Source: Echinicola sp. 20G | GTDB lineage: Bacteria; Bacteroidota; Bacteroidia; Cytophagales; Cyclobacteriaceae | Length of the DNA: 64,000 nt | Assembly: GCF_015533855.1 (NCBI RefSeq) | Contig: NZ_AP024154.1 | Coordinates: forward strand, 4,408,501-4,472,500 | Direction: 5' to 3' | Shown here: positions 7,710-17,099 of the stretch, piece after piece | Numbering within the stretch: the stretch's first letter is position 1 | Layout: every line of letters starts with the position of its first letter | Notes under the pieces: model-generated | The model's input: only the letters and a program-made list of their open reading frames with translations | Told to the model about the DNA's origin: nothing | Database searches by the model: none | Program-made: the position numbers and the translations under genes

Positions 7710-8654
7710 TTATGACAACTCTTGTTCAGCGAGAAAACGCTCCGCATCGAGAGCTGACATACATCCGGTACCTGCAGCTGTTACAGCTTGCCTGTAAACA
7801 TGATCTTGTGCGTCACCACAAGCAAAAACTCCTTCAATATTGGTTTTAGTGCTTCCTGGCTTGGTGATAATGTACCCAGATTCATTCATATCCAACATCC
7901 CATCAAAGATCTGGGTGTTAGGTTGGTGACCTATGGCCACGAAAAAGCCTGTTACCGCTAGTTCTTGAGTTTCTCCTGACTGTGTATTTTTGATTCTTAC
8001 TCCACTTACTTCTTCTTCTCCAAGAATCTCTTCAGTTTCTGTATTCCAAAGGATCTCAATCTTTGGGTTATTTTTTACCCGCTGTTGCATAATTTGAGAT
8101 GCTCTCATCTCATCTCTACGCACCAACATATATACTTTTTCACAAATATTGGCCAAATAGGATGCTTCTTCACACGCGGTATCACCGGCACCAACAATGG
8201 CTACATACTGATTTCTAAAGAAGAAACCATCACAAACGGCACAAGCAGAAACTCCTTTTCCGTTCAATTTATTTTCACTTTCAAGCCCAAGCCATTTAGC
8301 TGAAGCTCCAGTAGAAATAATAACAGTTTCAGCTAAGATTTCATTTTGGTCGTCTACAGTGACTTTATGAGGTCTTGAACTGAAGTCAACAGCAGTTACC
8401 ATTCCGTACCTTACATCAGTACCAAATCTCTCCGCTTGCTTTTTGAAATCCTCCATCATTTGTGGTCCCATGACACCATCAGGATAGCCCGGGTAGTTTT
8501 CCACATCATTGGTGATGGTAAGTTGTCCACCTGGCTGTCCGCCAGTATAAAGTAATGGATTAAGGCCTGCTCTAGAGGCATAGATTGCCGCAGTATACCC
8601 TGCTGGGCCCGAACCGATGATTAATACTTTAACCTTTTCTGCTTCTTTATTCAT
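7710..8654 (-). CDS. trxB: Thioredoxin-disulfide reductase
   Basis: An FAD- and NADPH-dependent reductase of thioredoxin, 314 residues, the usual low-molecular-weight type. GSGPAG (14-19) binds FAD, the redox pair is CAVC (138-141), GAGDTA (155-160) begins the NADPH domain, and the C-terminal FACGDAQD binds the FAD ribityl. It acts in the cytosol to keep thiols reduced. It is the first gene of a short minus-strand set with the M23 peptidase. Confidence 0.97.
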   Translation of the reverse strand: MNKEAEKVKVLIIGSGPAGYTAAIYASRAGLNPLLYTGGQPGGQLTITNDVENYPGYPDGVMGPQMMEDFKKQAERFGTDVRYGMVTAVDFSSRPHKVTVDDQNEILAETVIISTGASAKWLGLESENKLNGKGVSACAVCDGFFFRNQYVAIVGAGDTACEEASYLANICEKVYMLVRRDEMRASQIMQQRVKNNPKIEILWNTETEEILGEEEVSGVRIKNTQSGETQELAVTGFFVAIGHQPNTQIFDGMLDMNESGYIITKPGSTKTNIEGVFACGDAQDHVYRQAVTAAGTGCMSALDAERFLAEQELS

Positions 8655-8804
8655 TGACCAAGATTTTTTTGGTTGGCAAATTTTAAAATTTTAATGTTTT
8701 TAACAAAATAACACCTTGTTAAAATTCCCTAAATAATAGATTTAATTTTTTTATTGACCTTACAATTGACGGCTTAAAACTGATACCTAAAGACATACAT
8801 GTAC

Positions 8805-8829
8805 AAAAAAAGGGGCATGAGCCCCTTTT
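8805..8829 (-). terminator. Intrinsic terminator of rpoD
   Basis: Hairpin GGGGC / GCCCC with ATGA loop, extended by A/T pairs; the plus-strand A-run gives a U-run for the minus transcript. It lies about 20 bp past the rpoD stop. Confidence 0.85.
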
Positions 8830-8850
8830 ACTATTTATTGACTTTTATAT

Positions 8851-9714
8851 CTACCCTAAATAAGGTTTCAATGTCTTACTTCTGGAAGTATGTCTCAATC
8901 TTCTGATTGCTTTTTCTTTGATCTGTCTTACACGCTCTCTGGTCAAATTAAATTTCTCACCAATTTCTTCAAGCGTCATGGCATGTTCACCATTCAAACC
9001 AAAATATAAGGTAATCACATCAGCTTCTCTCTGGGTAAGAGTTGATAAAGCTCTCTGAACCTCTTTTCTCAAAGAGTCATTCATCAAACCATCATCAGGT
9101 TTTTCTTCACCATCATTTTCCAACACATCCAAAAGGCTGTTTTCCTCTCCTTGTACGAAAGGAGCATCCATGGACACATGACGGCCAGAAATCTTCATGG
9201 TATCAACCACTTCACCAGCGGTTACCTCCAATACTTCAGCAAGTTCCTCTGGAGACGGTTCTCTCTCAAAACGTTGCTCAAGTTCACTGAAAGTCTTGCT
9301 GATTTTGTTCAAGGATCCTACACGGTTAAGCGGAAGTCTTACAATCCTGGACTGCTCAGCCAAAGCCTGCAGAATAGATTGTCTGATCCACCAAACAGCG
9401 TAAGAAATAAATTTAAAGCCCCTGGTCTCATCAAATCGCTGTGCGGCTTTGATAAGTCCCAAGTTTCCCTCATTGATAAGATCACCCAAAGAAAGGCCTT
9501 GGTTTTGGTACTGTTTTGCAACAGAAACCACGAACCTTAGGTTTGCTTTGGTCAATTTTTCAAGAGCTAGCTGATCACCTTCCCGGATTCTTTTGGCAAG
9601 TACCACTTCTTCATCTGCAGTAAGAAGATCTACTTTACCAATTTCTTGTAAATACTTATCGAGAGACTGACTCTCCCGGTTAGTGATCTGTTTGCTAATT
9701 TTAAGCTGCCTCAT
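8851..9714 (-). CDS. rpoD: Primary sigma factor RpoD (short Bacteroidota type)
   Basis: A sigma-70 factor of 287 residues, the short form typical of Bacteroidota, without a long region 1.1. Region 1.2 is [15 protein letters not shown]; region 2 includes [20 protein letters not shown] and the -10 reader [15 protein letters not shown]. Region 4 ends in the helix-turn-helix [19 protein letters not shown]. In this phylum it recognises -7 TAnnTTTG and -33 TTTG elements. It is monocistronic with its own terminator, downstream of pnp. Confidence 0.96.
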   Translation of the reverse strand: MRQLKISKQITNRESQSLDKYLQEIGKVDLLTADEEVVLAKRIREGDQLALEKLTKANLRFVVSVAKQYQNQGLSLGDLINEGNLGLIKAAQRFDETRGFKFISYAVWWIRQSILQALAEQSRIVRLPLNRVGSLNKISKTFSELEQRFEREPSPEELAEVLEVTAGEVVDTMKISGRHVSMDAPFVQGEENSLLDVLENDGEEKPDDGLMNDSLRKEVQRALSTLTQREADVITLYFGLNGEHAMTLEEIGEKFNLTRERVRQIKEKAIRRLRHTSRSKTLKPYLG

Positions 9715-9799
9715 TCAGGAATATCTTTATTTTAGTTAGGACTTACTTATAACAGATTTAAATCTTAAATAAGTTCAATATACTAATTGACTAGATAAT

Positions 9800-11941
9800 T
9801 TAATCTTTTTTTCCAGACTTTTCAGGCTTCGGCAAAAGAACCTTTCTTGAAAGCTTGAATTTTCCAGTCTTTTTATCAACATCAATTAATTTAACCACAA
9901 TTTCTTCGCCTGGCTCCAATACACCATCCATGTTTTCAAGTCTTTCCCACTTGATTTCAGAGATGTGCAATAGGCCATCTTTGCCTGGCATGAACTCAAT
10001 AAACGCACCAAATGGCATAATGTTTTTCACAATACCCGTATAAGTCTCTCCTATTTCAGGTTGTGCAACAATATTTTTGATACGCTGGATCGCTGAATCC
10101 ATGGACTCTTGGTTGTTGGAGAAGATATTGATTTTACCTTGGTTATCTACTTCTTCAATAACGATAGTCGCTCCGGTATCTTTTTGAATCTCTTGGATTA
10201 CTTTACCACCTGGTCCAATTACCGCACCGATCAACTCCTTAGGAATGGTCATATTATAAGACCTTGGAGTATGAGGTTTAAGTTCTGCTTTAGGTGAAGC
10301 CAAAGTCTTGGAAATCTCATCCAAGATATGAAGTCTACCTTCTTTGGCTTGATAAAGCGCTTCTTTCAACACATTATAATCCAAACCTTCTACTTTAAGG
10401 TCCATCTGACAAGCAGTGATACCTTGAGCAGTTCCTGTAACTTTGAAGTCCATGTCTCCCAGGTGATCTTCGTCACCTAGAATATCTGATAAGATAGAAT
10501 AATTACCAGTTTCAGCATCAGAGATCATACCCATTGCGATACCTGTTACAGGTGCTTTGATTTGAATACCAGCATCCATCATTGCCAAAGAACCCGCGCA
10601 TACTGTTGCCATAGATGAAGAACCATTTGACTCCAATATATCTGAAACGACACGGATTGTGTAAGGGTTTTGATCTTCACCAGGAAGGACTTTTTTCAAA
10701 GCTCTCATGGCCAAATTGCCATGACCGACTTCTCTACGTCCTGGTCCTCTGTTTGGTCTAACTTCTCCTGTTGAAAACCCAGGGAAGTTATAATGTAGGA
10801 AGAACTTATTATATCCGGAGATCACTGCTCCATCAATCATTTGCTCATCCAGTTTGGTACCTAAGGTACAAGTTGTTACCGATTGGGTTTCACCTCTAGT
10901 AAATACGGCAGAACCATGAGCTGAAGGAAGGTAATCTACCACAGACCAAATAGGCCTTACCTCATTGAGCTTACGCCCATCCAAACGTTTCTTTTCGTTT
11001 AGGGTTAGGTTCCTAGCTGCTTCCTTATGGATTTTCTTGAAATATGGACCGATCAAATCAGCTTCATACTCATGCTCCTCTCCTAGGCTTTCTACAAACT
11101 CATCTTTAATAGCGCTGATCAAATCGCTTCTTTCAGATTTGTTAGCGATTTGCTTACTCACTACTTCATAACATTTGTCATAAAGCGCAGCCTTCATTTT
11201 TTCATAAAGGGCCAAATCTTCTTTTTCGTGAGAGTATTCTCTTTTCTCTTCTTTCCCTACCAATTTGGTAAGTTCGATTTGGGCCTGACAATGTTTTTTA
11301 ATTTCCTCGTGGGCAAATTGAATGGCTTCCACCATTTCATCTTCTGAGATTTCATTAGCTTCACCTTCTACCATCAAGATGAAATCCAACGATCCAGCCA
11401 CGATAAATTCCAAAGTAGCCTCTTCAAGCTTAGTTGGGGTTGGATTTATGACCAACTCACCATCAATCTTGGCTACTCTTACTTCTGAAATAGGTCCATT
11501 GAATGGAATATCTGAAACGGCCAATGCCGCAGAAGCTGCCAATCCCGCCAAGCAATCAGGCAATACTTCATCATCAGAAGACATTAGGGTGATCATGATC
11601 TGGGTATCTGCATGATAGTCTTCTGGAAAAATAGGACGGATAGCCCTATCTACAATTCGGCTGATCAAAATTTCATAATCTGATAGCCTTCCTTCTCTTT
11701 TTAAGAAGCCCCCTGGAATTTTACCTGATGCGGCAAATTTTTCCTGATAATCTACTGACATCGGAAGGAAGTCTACCCCCTCTCCTGCCTCTTTTTTTGA
11801 AACAACGGTTGCCAGGAGCATAGCATTGCCCATTTTAACCACAACAGCACCATCTGCTTGCTTGGCCAATGCACCGGTTTCAATGATGATTTCTCTACCA
11901 TCCTCGAGGGTGATAGTTTTTGAAATTACATTTGGTAACAT
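9800..11941 (-). CDS. pnp: Polyribonucleotide nucleotidyltransferase (PNPase)
   Basis: A phosphate-dependent 3'-5' exoribonuclease of 713 residues. It has two RNase PH-like domains (the second with the [20 protein letters not shown] block), a KH domain (about 555-615, [19 protein letters not shown]) and an S1 domain (about 622-692, [19 protein letters not shown]). The tail is short and Lys-rich. It follows rpsO on the same strand, the gene order known from many bacteria. A terminator hairpin lies between the two. Confidence 0.98.
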   Translation of the reverse strand: MLPNVISKTITLEDGREIIIETGALAKQADGAVVVKMGNAMLLATVVSKKEAGEGVDFLPMSVDYQEKFAASGKIPGGFLKREGRLSDYEILISRIVDRAIRPIFPEDYHADTQIMITLMSSDDEVLPDCLAGLAASAALAVSDIPFNGPISEVRVAKIDGELVINPTPTKLEEATLEFIVAGSLDFILMVEGEANEISEDEMVEAIQFAHEEIKKHCQAQIELTKLVGKEEKREYSHEKEDLALYEKMKAALYDKCYEVVSKQIANKSERSDLISAIKDEFVESLGEEHEYEADLIGPYFKKIHKEAARNLTLNEKKRLDGRKLNEVRPIWSVVDYLPSAHGSAVFTRGETQSVTTCTLGTKLDEQMIDGAVISGYNKFFLHYNFPGFSTGEVRPNRGPGRREVGHGNLAMRALKKVLPGEDQNPYTIRVVSDILESNGSSSMATVCAGSLAMMDAGIQIKAPVTGIAMGMISDAETGNYSILSDILGDEDHLGDMDFKVTGTAQGITACQMDLKVEGLDYNVLKEALYQAKEGRLHILDEISKTLASPKAELKPHTPRSYNMTIPKELIGAVIGPGGKVIQEIQKDTGATIVIEEVDNQGKINIFSNNQESMDSAIQRIKNIVAQPEIGETYTGIVKNIMPFGAFIEFMPGKDGLLHISEIKWERLENMDGVLEPGEEIVVKLIDVDKKTGKFKLSRKVLLPKPEKSGKKD

Positions 11942-12003
11942 ACGATTTCTTTAAGAATAAATCTTCTGACTAGTTTTAAAAGTAAGGTTTAAATATATGG
12001 GGG

Positions 12004-12042
12004 AAAGAAAAAAAGTAAGGTTCCCGCTACGGGGAACCTTAC
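12004..12042 (-). terminator. Hairpin between rpsO and pnp
   Basis: Stem GTAAGGTTCCC / GGGAACCTTAC (12015-12025 and 12032-12042) with a 6-nt loop, followed on the minus strand by a T-rich tract. It probably ends rpsO transcripts. In E. coli the rpsO-pnp interval also holds processing sites, so a processing role is possible. Confidence 0.82.
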
Positions 12043-12049
12043 AAACAAA

Positions 12050-12325
12050 TTATTTACGTAGTCCTAAGTCTGCTAATACTGCTCTATATCTTTCAATGTC
12101 GTTTTTGTAAAGATAGTTCAAAAGAGCTCTGCGCTTACCTACTAATTTCAAAAGACCTAATCTTGAAGAGTGATCTTTTTTGTTGGTTTTCAAGTGATCG
12201 GTTAGGTGCTTGATTCTGAATGTGAAAAGCGCAATCTGAGATTCAGGAGATCCTGTGTCTTTATCAGATTTTAACCTACCATGATTCTTGAACAACTCTG
12301 ACTTTTTCTCTGAAGTTAAATACAT
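12050..12325 (-). CDS. rpsO: 30S ribosomal protein S15
   Basis: 91 residues, full length for S15. The family block [23 protein letters not shown] and the Lys/Arg-rich [23 protein letters not shown] are clear. It binds 16S rRNA early in small-subunit assembly. It is just upstream of pnp. Confidence 0.98.
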   Translation of the reverse strand: MYLTSEKKSELFKNHGRLKSDKDTGSPESQIALFTFRIKHLTDHLKTNKKDHSSRLGLLKLVGKRRALLNYLYKNDIERYRAVLADLGLRK

Positions 12326-12406
12326 GCTTAGTTAAAATTAATTATTATGTTTATTTAAAGCAGCTACAAAGGTATGACTATTATTTCTAATAGTAAAATC
12401 CCCATA

Positions 12407-14215
12407 TCATTTTTTACCTTTTTTTATATTCAGCCGTTGTTTTATCTTTTGAAAAGCAGCAGCATATACATCTGCTTCAAAAACCCTGGCATCTCTCCTA
12501 GCTTGTCTTAAAAAGACCAAACCAATAGGAATCAAAGCCAAATTAGAAAACCAAGTACCAAATAACGGATCAGCCATTCCCTCCTTGGCCCATTTTTCAC
12601 CTGTAATGGTCAACATGTAAAAAATAATGAAGAAGATGATTGAAAACAACACAGGCATTCCCAACCCACCTTTTTTAATGATAGCACCCAAAGGAGCTCC
12701 TATCATAAACATCACAATACAGGCAAATGCTTGGGTATACTTCTGGTACCAACTGATTTCGAAACGCCTTTTCTCACGAGCTAAATTTTCCACATTTCCC
12801 ATATTACTGCTAAAATTGTTTTTCAAAGTCCTCGCACTTTGCAAACCAATGGTAGCAGCTCTTGATCTATAATTCCCATTTTCAAGAATAGAGTCAATTT
12901 TAGCAATTTGAATATCCGAGAATTTAAGGTAAGCTGTTTTAACATCTTCCTCTTTTTGCCGCTTTTCAGCTACCAACTTTTTGGCTTTGTTGACAGCTGC
13001 TGTATCAACCTGTTTTGGTGATTGGGTTATTTGCTCCCTCTCATCTTCTACTATTTCCAGCTCCTGTTCTGATTCCTCAGCACTTTCTTCATCGATTACA
13101 ATTTCTCTTTCAATTAGTGGACTTCTCTTTCCAGAAGCACTACTTTCTTCTAGGTCTCTAACTTCTTGGTCATCGTTTATGTTTCTTCTTTCCAAGGAAT
13201 CGCCCCTATGCAAAGCTTCCTCTTCCCTCCTCTTTTTTTCCCATTCAAGGTTTTTAAGAGAGTCCACCATAGCTTTTTTTGCCTGAAGATCCTGGGGAAT
13301 TTCTATTTCTCTTTGTTTTGTGAAAAAGGAATAGGCTGACTTTAACTGTGCATAATTATAATACTGATAATTCACCAGTTGATTGTACATGGAGTCCACA
13401 TCGGCTTGAATCTCACTTATATTCTTGATAGACCTATTGGAAGACCATAGGTTCTCTGGAGTCCGGTCCATCTCGAATGCATCAAGGCTGAATACAATCT
13501 CATTTTTATCGAATTTTGTCCTTGTAAATGGAACAGGCTTTCCTCTAATCCCCCGCTTGGCATCCTCTTCATTATAACTATAACCACTGTAAAGGGTTAA
13601 CTTCATAAAGCGGTCATTAAAGAACGGTTCCATCCTTCCAGAATCTGCCAAAATAACTCCCAAATTACCTTTTCCCCCAGAGTGGTCATAAATGATGACG
13701 TCTTTTAGCCTGATATCATCCAGTTTTTGGTTTACCTTGATGCTATAATTTGGTATACCATTATAAAATATTCCCTCTTTAATATCCAAAGCTGGTGATT
13801 TCATTCGGATATCATAAAGTAAGCTGAAGGTCTTTAGGTTGACTTTTGGCACCAGGTAATTGTTGGAAAAGAAAGCCGCTATGGAAAGCAATAATACAAA
13901 TATACCAATGGGCAAAAGAGCCCGCAACAAGGATATTCCAGAACTCTTGATAGCCGTCAATTCAAAATGCTCTCCTAAATTCCCAAAAGTCATCAAAGCA
14001 GAAAGCAAAACGGCCAAAGGCAAAGCCATGGGGGAAATGGAGATTACAAAATAACCTATGAGTTCCATATAAACTCCAAATCCCAATCCTTTACCAAAGA
14101 TCTCGTCAAAGTATTTGAGCATATTTACCGTCAGCAGAATAAAATCTACCACGATAAATGTCAATAAAAATGGTCCAATGAAGGACCCTAGAATCAATTT
14201 GTCTAATTTTTTCAT
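12407..14215 (-). CDS. LptF/LptG family permease
   Basis: An inner-membrane permease of the YjgP/YjgQ family, 602 residues, part of the Lpt machine that moves lipopolysaccharide from the inner membrane. Three N-terminal membrane segments (from LILGSFIGPFLLTFIVVDF) and three C-terminal ones (QAFACIVMFMIGAPLGAII onward) flank a periplasmic beta domain. The protein is longer than proteobacterial LptF or LptG because of a charged insert (about 275-440) rich in Glu, Arg and Lys with low-complexity acidic runs. The start is ATG at 14213-14215 (MKKLDKLILG); GTG and TTG codons upstream are less likely. LptF and LptG cannot be told apart here. Confidence 0.93.
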   Translation of the reverse strand: MKKLDKLILGSFIGPFLLTFIVVDFILLTVNMLKYFDEIFGKGLGFGVYMELIGYFVISISPMALPLAVLLSALMTFGNLGEHFELTAIKSSGISLLRALLPIGIFVLLLSIAAFFSNNYLVPKVNLKTFSLLYDIRMKSPALDIKEGIFYNGIPNYSIKVNQKLDDIRLKDVIIYDHSGGKGNLGVILADSGRMEPFFNDRFMKLTLYSGYSYNEEDAKRGIRGKPVPFTRTKFDKNEIVFSLDAFEMDRTPENLWSSNRSIKNISEIQADVDSMYNQLVNYQYYNYAQLKSAYSFFTKQREIEIPQDLQAKKAMVDSLKNLEWEKKRREEEALHRGDSLERRNINDDQEVRDLEESSASGKRSPLIEREIVIDEESAEESEQELEIVEDEREQITQSPKQVDTAAVNKAKKLVAEKRQKEEDVKTAYLKFSDIQIAKIDSILENGNYRSRAATIGLQSARTLKNNFSSNMGNVENLAREKRRFEISWYQKYTQAFACIVMFMIGAPLGAIIKKGGLGMPVLFSIIFFIIFYMLTITGEKWAKEGMADPLFGTWFSNLALIPIGLVFLRQARRDARVFEADVYAAAFQKIKQRLNIKKGKK

Positions 14216-14308
14216 GAGGCGTACACGCACCAACTATTCACGTAATATGATACCGCTAAGTTCATCATATTAAATGAAAAATTATAACGATAGTTTTATT
14301 AATACGCC

Positions 14309-14704
14309 TTAGCCTCCAATTATTTCCTTCAAAGTAGTGACCAAACCGTCCCAAATTTCTTCCTGTTCTTCATCATCATAAGAATCACTGTAGTCGATAA
14401 CTTTTAAGAACAATGTTTGAGTCAATTCATTTTCCTCCAATCTAAACTCCACATAAGAGTGATCCTCTTCATCGGGTAATGAGGGATCAAAAAACTCAAA
14501 TTTCACTCCATGATTAGAGCGAATAGCAGTCACTCTAGCATAATGGTCTACCCCATCGTAAACAAAATTGAAATTCTTATCAGAATCTATGGTTACATCA
14601 TCTGCAAACCATTCAGAAAGTCCACTAGCAGTACTTAAATAGGGGAAAATAATCTTTTTGGAAGTATTCACCTGATAGTCAGCAACAAACTTATTCTTTA
14701 CCAT
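14309..14704 (-). CDS. START-like (AHSA1/SRPBCC fold) domain protein
   Basis: A soluble 131-residue protein matching the START-like proteins found in Bacteroidota. An N-terminal strand (FVADYQVNTSKKIIFPYLST) leads to LSEWFADDVTID, a central beta sheet, and the C-terminal helix IWDGLVTTLKEIIGG. The fold usually binds a hydrophobic ligand; no ligand can be inferred. It is strongly acidic in the second half (PDEEDH, DDEEQEE). It stands alone next to the tRNA-Met locus. Confidence 0.85.
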   Translation of the reverse strand: MVKNKFVADYQVNTSKKIIFPYLSTASGLSEWFADDVTIDSDKNFNFVYDGVDHYARVTAIRSNHGVKFEFFDPSLPDEEDHSYVEFRLEENELTQTLFLKVIDYSDSYDDEEQEEIWDGLVTTLKEIIGG

Positions 14705-14870
14705 AACTTTAAAATTTTATTCCATAAAAAGTTAACATTTTTCCCTGCTAAGGCTTGCATTTAACCTTATAACCCTACATATTTGCATTCCCATTCAGCA
14801 AGGAGTTGGCAGTTAACCAAAGCCGACGTTTATCCTGATGACTTGGAGACTCATTAAGAGTCAATTATTT

Positions 14871-14944
14871 GGCGAGGTAGCTCAGTTGGTTAGAGCGCAG
14901 GATTCATAACCCTGAGGTCACGGGTTCAACTCCCGTCCTCGCTA
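14871..14944 (+). tRNA. tRNA-Met (anticodon CAT)
   Basis: A 74-nt cloverleaf: acceptor GGCGAGG / CCTCGCT with a G-U first pair, D arm GCTC/GAGC, anticodon loop TTCATAA giving CAT, T arm ACGGG/CCCGT. No complete CCA is encoded. It lacks the GC-pair run of initiator tRNAs, so elongator Met is most likely; tRNA-Ile2 (lysidine-modified CAT) cannot be fully excluded. A31-C39 is unpaired. Confidence 0.93.
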
Positions 14945-14949
14945 CTTTC

Positions 14950-14976
14950 AGGCTTCCAATTTGGGAGCCTTTTTTT
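14950..14976 (+). terminator. Intrinsic terminator of tRNA-Met
   Basis: Hairpin AGGCTTCC / GGGAGCCT with a 5-nt AATTT loop, followed by seven T. It lies 5 nt past the tRNA and upstream of the GIY-YIG gene, mirroring the tRNA-Thr locus. Confidence 0.88.
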
Positions 14977-14995
14977 GTTTTTACTTTTTTCAATC

Positions 14996-15259
14996 ATGGA
15001 AGACACTTATACTGTTTATGTTTTGTTCTCTAAATCTTCTGGTAAAACCTATACTGGAATGACCTCCGACCTAATCAATAGGTTCCATTCACACAACACT
15101 TTTGCCAAAAAAGGCTTTACTGTAAAGTACAGACCATGGATAGTTATCCATACTGAAATTTTCAACTCCAAATCTAAAGCACTTCAAAGAGAAAAAGAGC
15201 TCGAAATTGGCAAGGGAAGAGAATGGATCAAAGCTAACATCTTACCATACCATAAATAA
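14996..15259 (+). CDS. GIY-YIG nuclease family protein, tRNA-Met locus
   Basis: An 87-residue single-domain GIY-YIG protein: first motif VYVLFS, second TYTGMTS, helix Arg in LINRFHSHN, and Glu in LQREKELEIGKGREWIK. It is only distantly similar to the copies at the tRNA-Thr locus, so it is not a recent duplicate of them. The start is ATG at 14996 (MEDTYTVY), about 20 nt past the tRNA terminator in a T-rich stretch without a Shine-Dalgarno sequence; the frame is open upstream to a TTG. The substrate is unknown. Confidence 0.87.
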   Translation: MEDTYTVYVLFSKSSGKTYTGMTSDLINRFHSHNTFAKKGFTVKYRPWIVIHTEIFNSKSKALQREKELEIGKGREWIKANILPYHK

Positions 15260-15273
15260 CCACTCCTTTCGCT

Positions 15274-15336
15274 CAAGGATTCATATCCGCAGCGGCGGAC
15301 AGTGGTTCAACTCATCCCGATAACTATCGGGACTAC
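15274..15336 (+). pseudogene. Broken tRNA-Met copy with palindromes replacing two arms
   Basis: The remnants AGGATTCATA (anticodon arm with CAT) and GGTTCAACTC (T arm) match the intact tRNA at 14871-14944. Between them, the 3' anticodon strand and variable region are replaced by TCCGCAGCGGCGGA (15286-15299), an inverted repeat with 4-nt loop. After the T arm, the acceptor 3' strand is replaced by the perfect palindrome TCCCGATA-AC-TATCGGGA (15315-15332). The flank CTACTTTCAGG that follows equals the flank of the intact tRNA, so this is a duplicate of the same unit. Confidence 0.82.
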
Positions 15337-15340
15337 TTTC

Positions 15341-15367
15341 AGGCCTCCAATTTGGGAGCCTTTTTTT
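15341..15367 (+). terminator. Duplicated terminator after broken tRNA-Met
   Basis: A near-exact copy of the hairpin at 14950-14976 (AGGCCTCC / GGGAGCCT, AATTT loop, seven T). It sits between the broken tRNA and the truncated nuclease copy, which confirms that the whole unit was duplicated. Confidence 0.8.
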
Positions 15368-15387
15368 GTTTGTACTTTTTTTCGATC

Positions 15388-15513
15388 ATGGAAGACATTT
15401 TTACTGTTTATGTTTTGTTCTTTAAATCTTCTGGTAAAACCTATTCTGGAATGACCTCCGACCAGATTGGTAAATGTCATTCTGATAACTTATTTAGTAT
15501 TATAAAGATTTAA
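15388..15513 (+). pseudogene. Truncated GIY-YIG nuclease copy
   Basis: The reading frame starts MEDIFTVYVLFFKSSGKTY and matches the intact gene at 14996-15259 for about 35 codons (to HSDN against HSHN). It then diverges and stops at 41 residues. The GIY and YIG strands are present but the catalytic Glu helix is lost, so it is inactive as a nuclease. The conserved helix Arg is also changed (IGKCHSDN for INRFHSHN). Confidence 0.85.
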
Positions 15514-15743
15514 CACACATTATTCATAATAATTAGTCGCTCATCAAACATATATACCTGAGCCCACACTTCATATCATCTTGGAATTACACTAGTGGAA
15601 GTAACTGAATAGTGGTCCTGTACCTTTCTTTTAACAAAAACATTCAATAAGCTAGTTAAGGCTAAATATTTTGTACAGCTCTAATTGTAATATAGTGAAA
15701 ATTGAGAAATTGACATGCTCTAAACAAAAAATATTATCAAACA

Positions 15744-15769
15744 AAAAGCCCCTCAAATGAGGGGCTTTT
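15744..15769 (-). terminator. Intrinsic terminator of the thrS-infC-rpmI-rplT operon
   Basis: Hairpin AGCCCCTC / GAGGGGCT with AAAT loop, flanked by A-run and T-run. It lies 24 bp past the rplT stop. Confidence 0.9.
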
Positions 15770-15792
15770 AATATAGAGTAAGTTAGTGCTCC

Positions 15793-16137
15793 TTACTTTA
15801 CTTTTTCAACAACAGCTTTGAATGCCTCTGGATGATTCATAGCAAGGTCAGCCAAAACTTTTCTGTTTAGCTCAACTTCTGCTTTCTTGAGCAGACCCAT
15901 GAATTGTGAATAAGAAATACCATGCTCTCTAGCACCGGCATTGATACGCTGGATCCAAAGCTTTCTGAATTCTCTCTTCTTAGCTTTTCTATCTCTGTAA
16001 GCGTATTGTAAACCTTTTTCGTATTTGTTTTTGGCTACTGTCCATACGTTGCTACCTCTTCCGAAGTAACCTCTAGTAGCTTTTAATACTTTTTTTCTTC
16101 TTGCTCTTGACGCTACCGCGTTTACTGATCTTGGCAT
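15793..16137 (-). CDS. rplT: 50S ribosomal protein L20
   Basis: 114 residues, full length. The Arg/Lys-rich N-terminus ([19 protein letters not shown]) and the helix [20 protein letters not shown] are typical. It is essential for large-subunit assembly, and in other bacteria it is a translational repressor of its own operon. It is the last gene of the infC operon. Confidence 0.98.
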   Translation of the reverse strand: MPRSVNAVASRARRKKVLKATRGYFGRGSNVWTVAKNKYEKGLQYAYRDRKAKKREFRKLWIQRINAGAREHGISYSQFMGLLKKAEVELNRKVLADLAMNHPEAFKAVVEKVK

Positions 16138-16241
16138 AATTAAATGATTTTTTGACTCTTGGTGTCTTCAGGCATTCTCCTTAGGAACTTTACTGACCAA
16201 GCATCTGGTGAATAAATAACCTTAAATTGTTTTGTAGAAAA

Positions 16242-16436
16242 TTAGATTCTCAACATGTCTTTTACTCTGTTCACATCTGACTCATGAACCTCTCCCATTT
16301 TAGTAAGATTTCTCTTTCTTTTGGTTTCTTTCTTGGTCAGGATGTGGCTTTTGTAAGCATGTTTCCTTCTGATTTTTCCAGATCCAGTTAATTTGAATCT
16401 CTTTTTTGCACTTGATTTAGTTTTTACTTTAGGCAT
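16242..16436 (-). CDS. rpmI: 50S ribosomal protein L35
   Basis: 64 residues, very basic, with the family pattern [20 protein letters not shown] and [14 protein letters not shown]. It lies 22 bp after infC and 104 bp before rplT on the same strand. Confidence 0.98.
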   Translation of the reverse strand: MPKVKTKSSAKKRFKLTGSGKIRRKHAYKSHILTKKETKRKRNLTKMGEVHESDVNRVKDMLRI

Positions 16437-16458
16437 AACACTGTATTATTTGTTGAAA

Positions 16459-17010
16459 TTATTTCTTACTGGTTTTGGGAGCAACGAACATATTCATTCT
16501 TTTACCTTCCATTTTGGGAAGCTGCTCCACATGACCGTATTCTTCCAACGCCTGTGCGAATTTCAATAATAACATCTCTCCTCTTTCCTTAAAGACAATG
16601 GATCTACCAACGAAATGTACGTAAGCTTTCACCTTTGCCCCATCCTTAAGAAAGTTGATGGCATGCTTTAATTTAAATGCAAAATCATGATCATCCGTGT
16701 TAGGGCCAAACCTGATTTCTTTTAGAACAGTTTTAGCTGCATTGGCTTTGATTTCCTTCTGCTTCTTCTTCTGTTCATATTTGAACTTCGCATAATCAAT
16801 CACCTTACAAACAGGTGGATTCGCGTTAGGAGAAATTTCTACGAGATCAAGATCCTGTTCTTGTGCGATTTTGATAGCGGCCTCTGTAGAAAGAACGGCA
16901 TTGCCTCCTTCCACAAAATCTCCAACTACCCTCACTTCACGGGCTCGGATCTTTGAGTTTACTTTATAAGGTTCTTCTTGTCTCGGTCTAAACGGTTTTC
17001 TTCCTCTCAA
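16459..17010 (-). CDS. infC: Translation initiation factor IF-3 (non-ATG start)
   Basis: About 183 residues. The N-domain ([34 protein letters not shown]) and the C-domain ([20 protein letters not shown]) are clear. It binds the 30S subunit and checks start codon and initiator tRNA. No ATG is available before the conserved N-terminus: upstream in frame are TTG (17008-17010), ATT (17011-17013), ACT, ATA and then a TAA stop. I give the TTG. An ATT start, as used by E. coli infC, is equally possible. Rare starts let IF-3 repress its own translation. Confidence 0.96.
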   Translation of the reverse strand: MRGRKPFRPRQEEPYKVNSKIRAREVRVVGDFVEGGNAVLSTEAAIKIAQEQDLDLVEISPNANPPVCKVIDYAKFKYEQKKKQKEIKANAAKTVLKEIRFGPNTDDHDFAFKLKHAINFLKDGAKVKAYVHFVGRSIVFKERGEMLLLKFAQALEEYGHVEQLPKMEGKRMNMFVAPKTSKK

Positions 17011-17099
17011 AATAGTTATAGTTGATTAAATGAATTTGACTGCAAATATCGGATATTTTTTTAATTATTAAAATACCGAATCTTTTTTAGCTTTTATTT

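Noticed and set aside
14243..14272. Inverted repeat TAATATGAT..ATCATATTA between the LptF/G and START-like genes
   Set aside because: AT-only arms with a 12-nt loop are likely by chance in this AT-rich spacer, and no T-run or known operator pattern supports a function.
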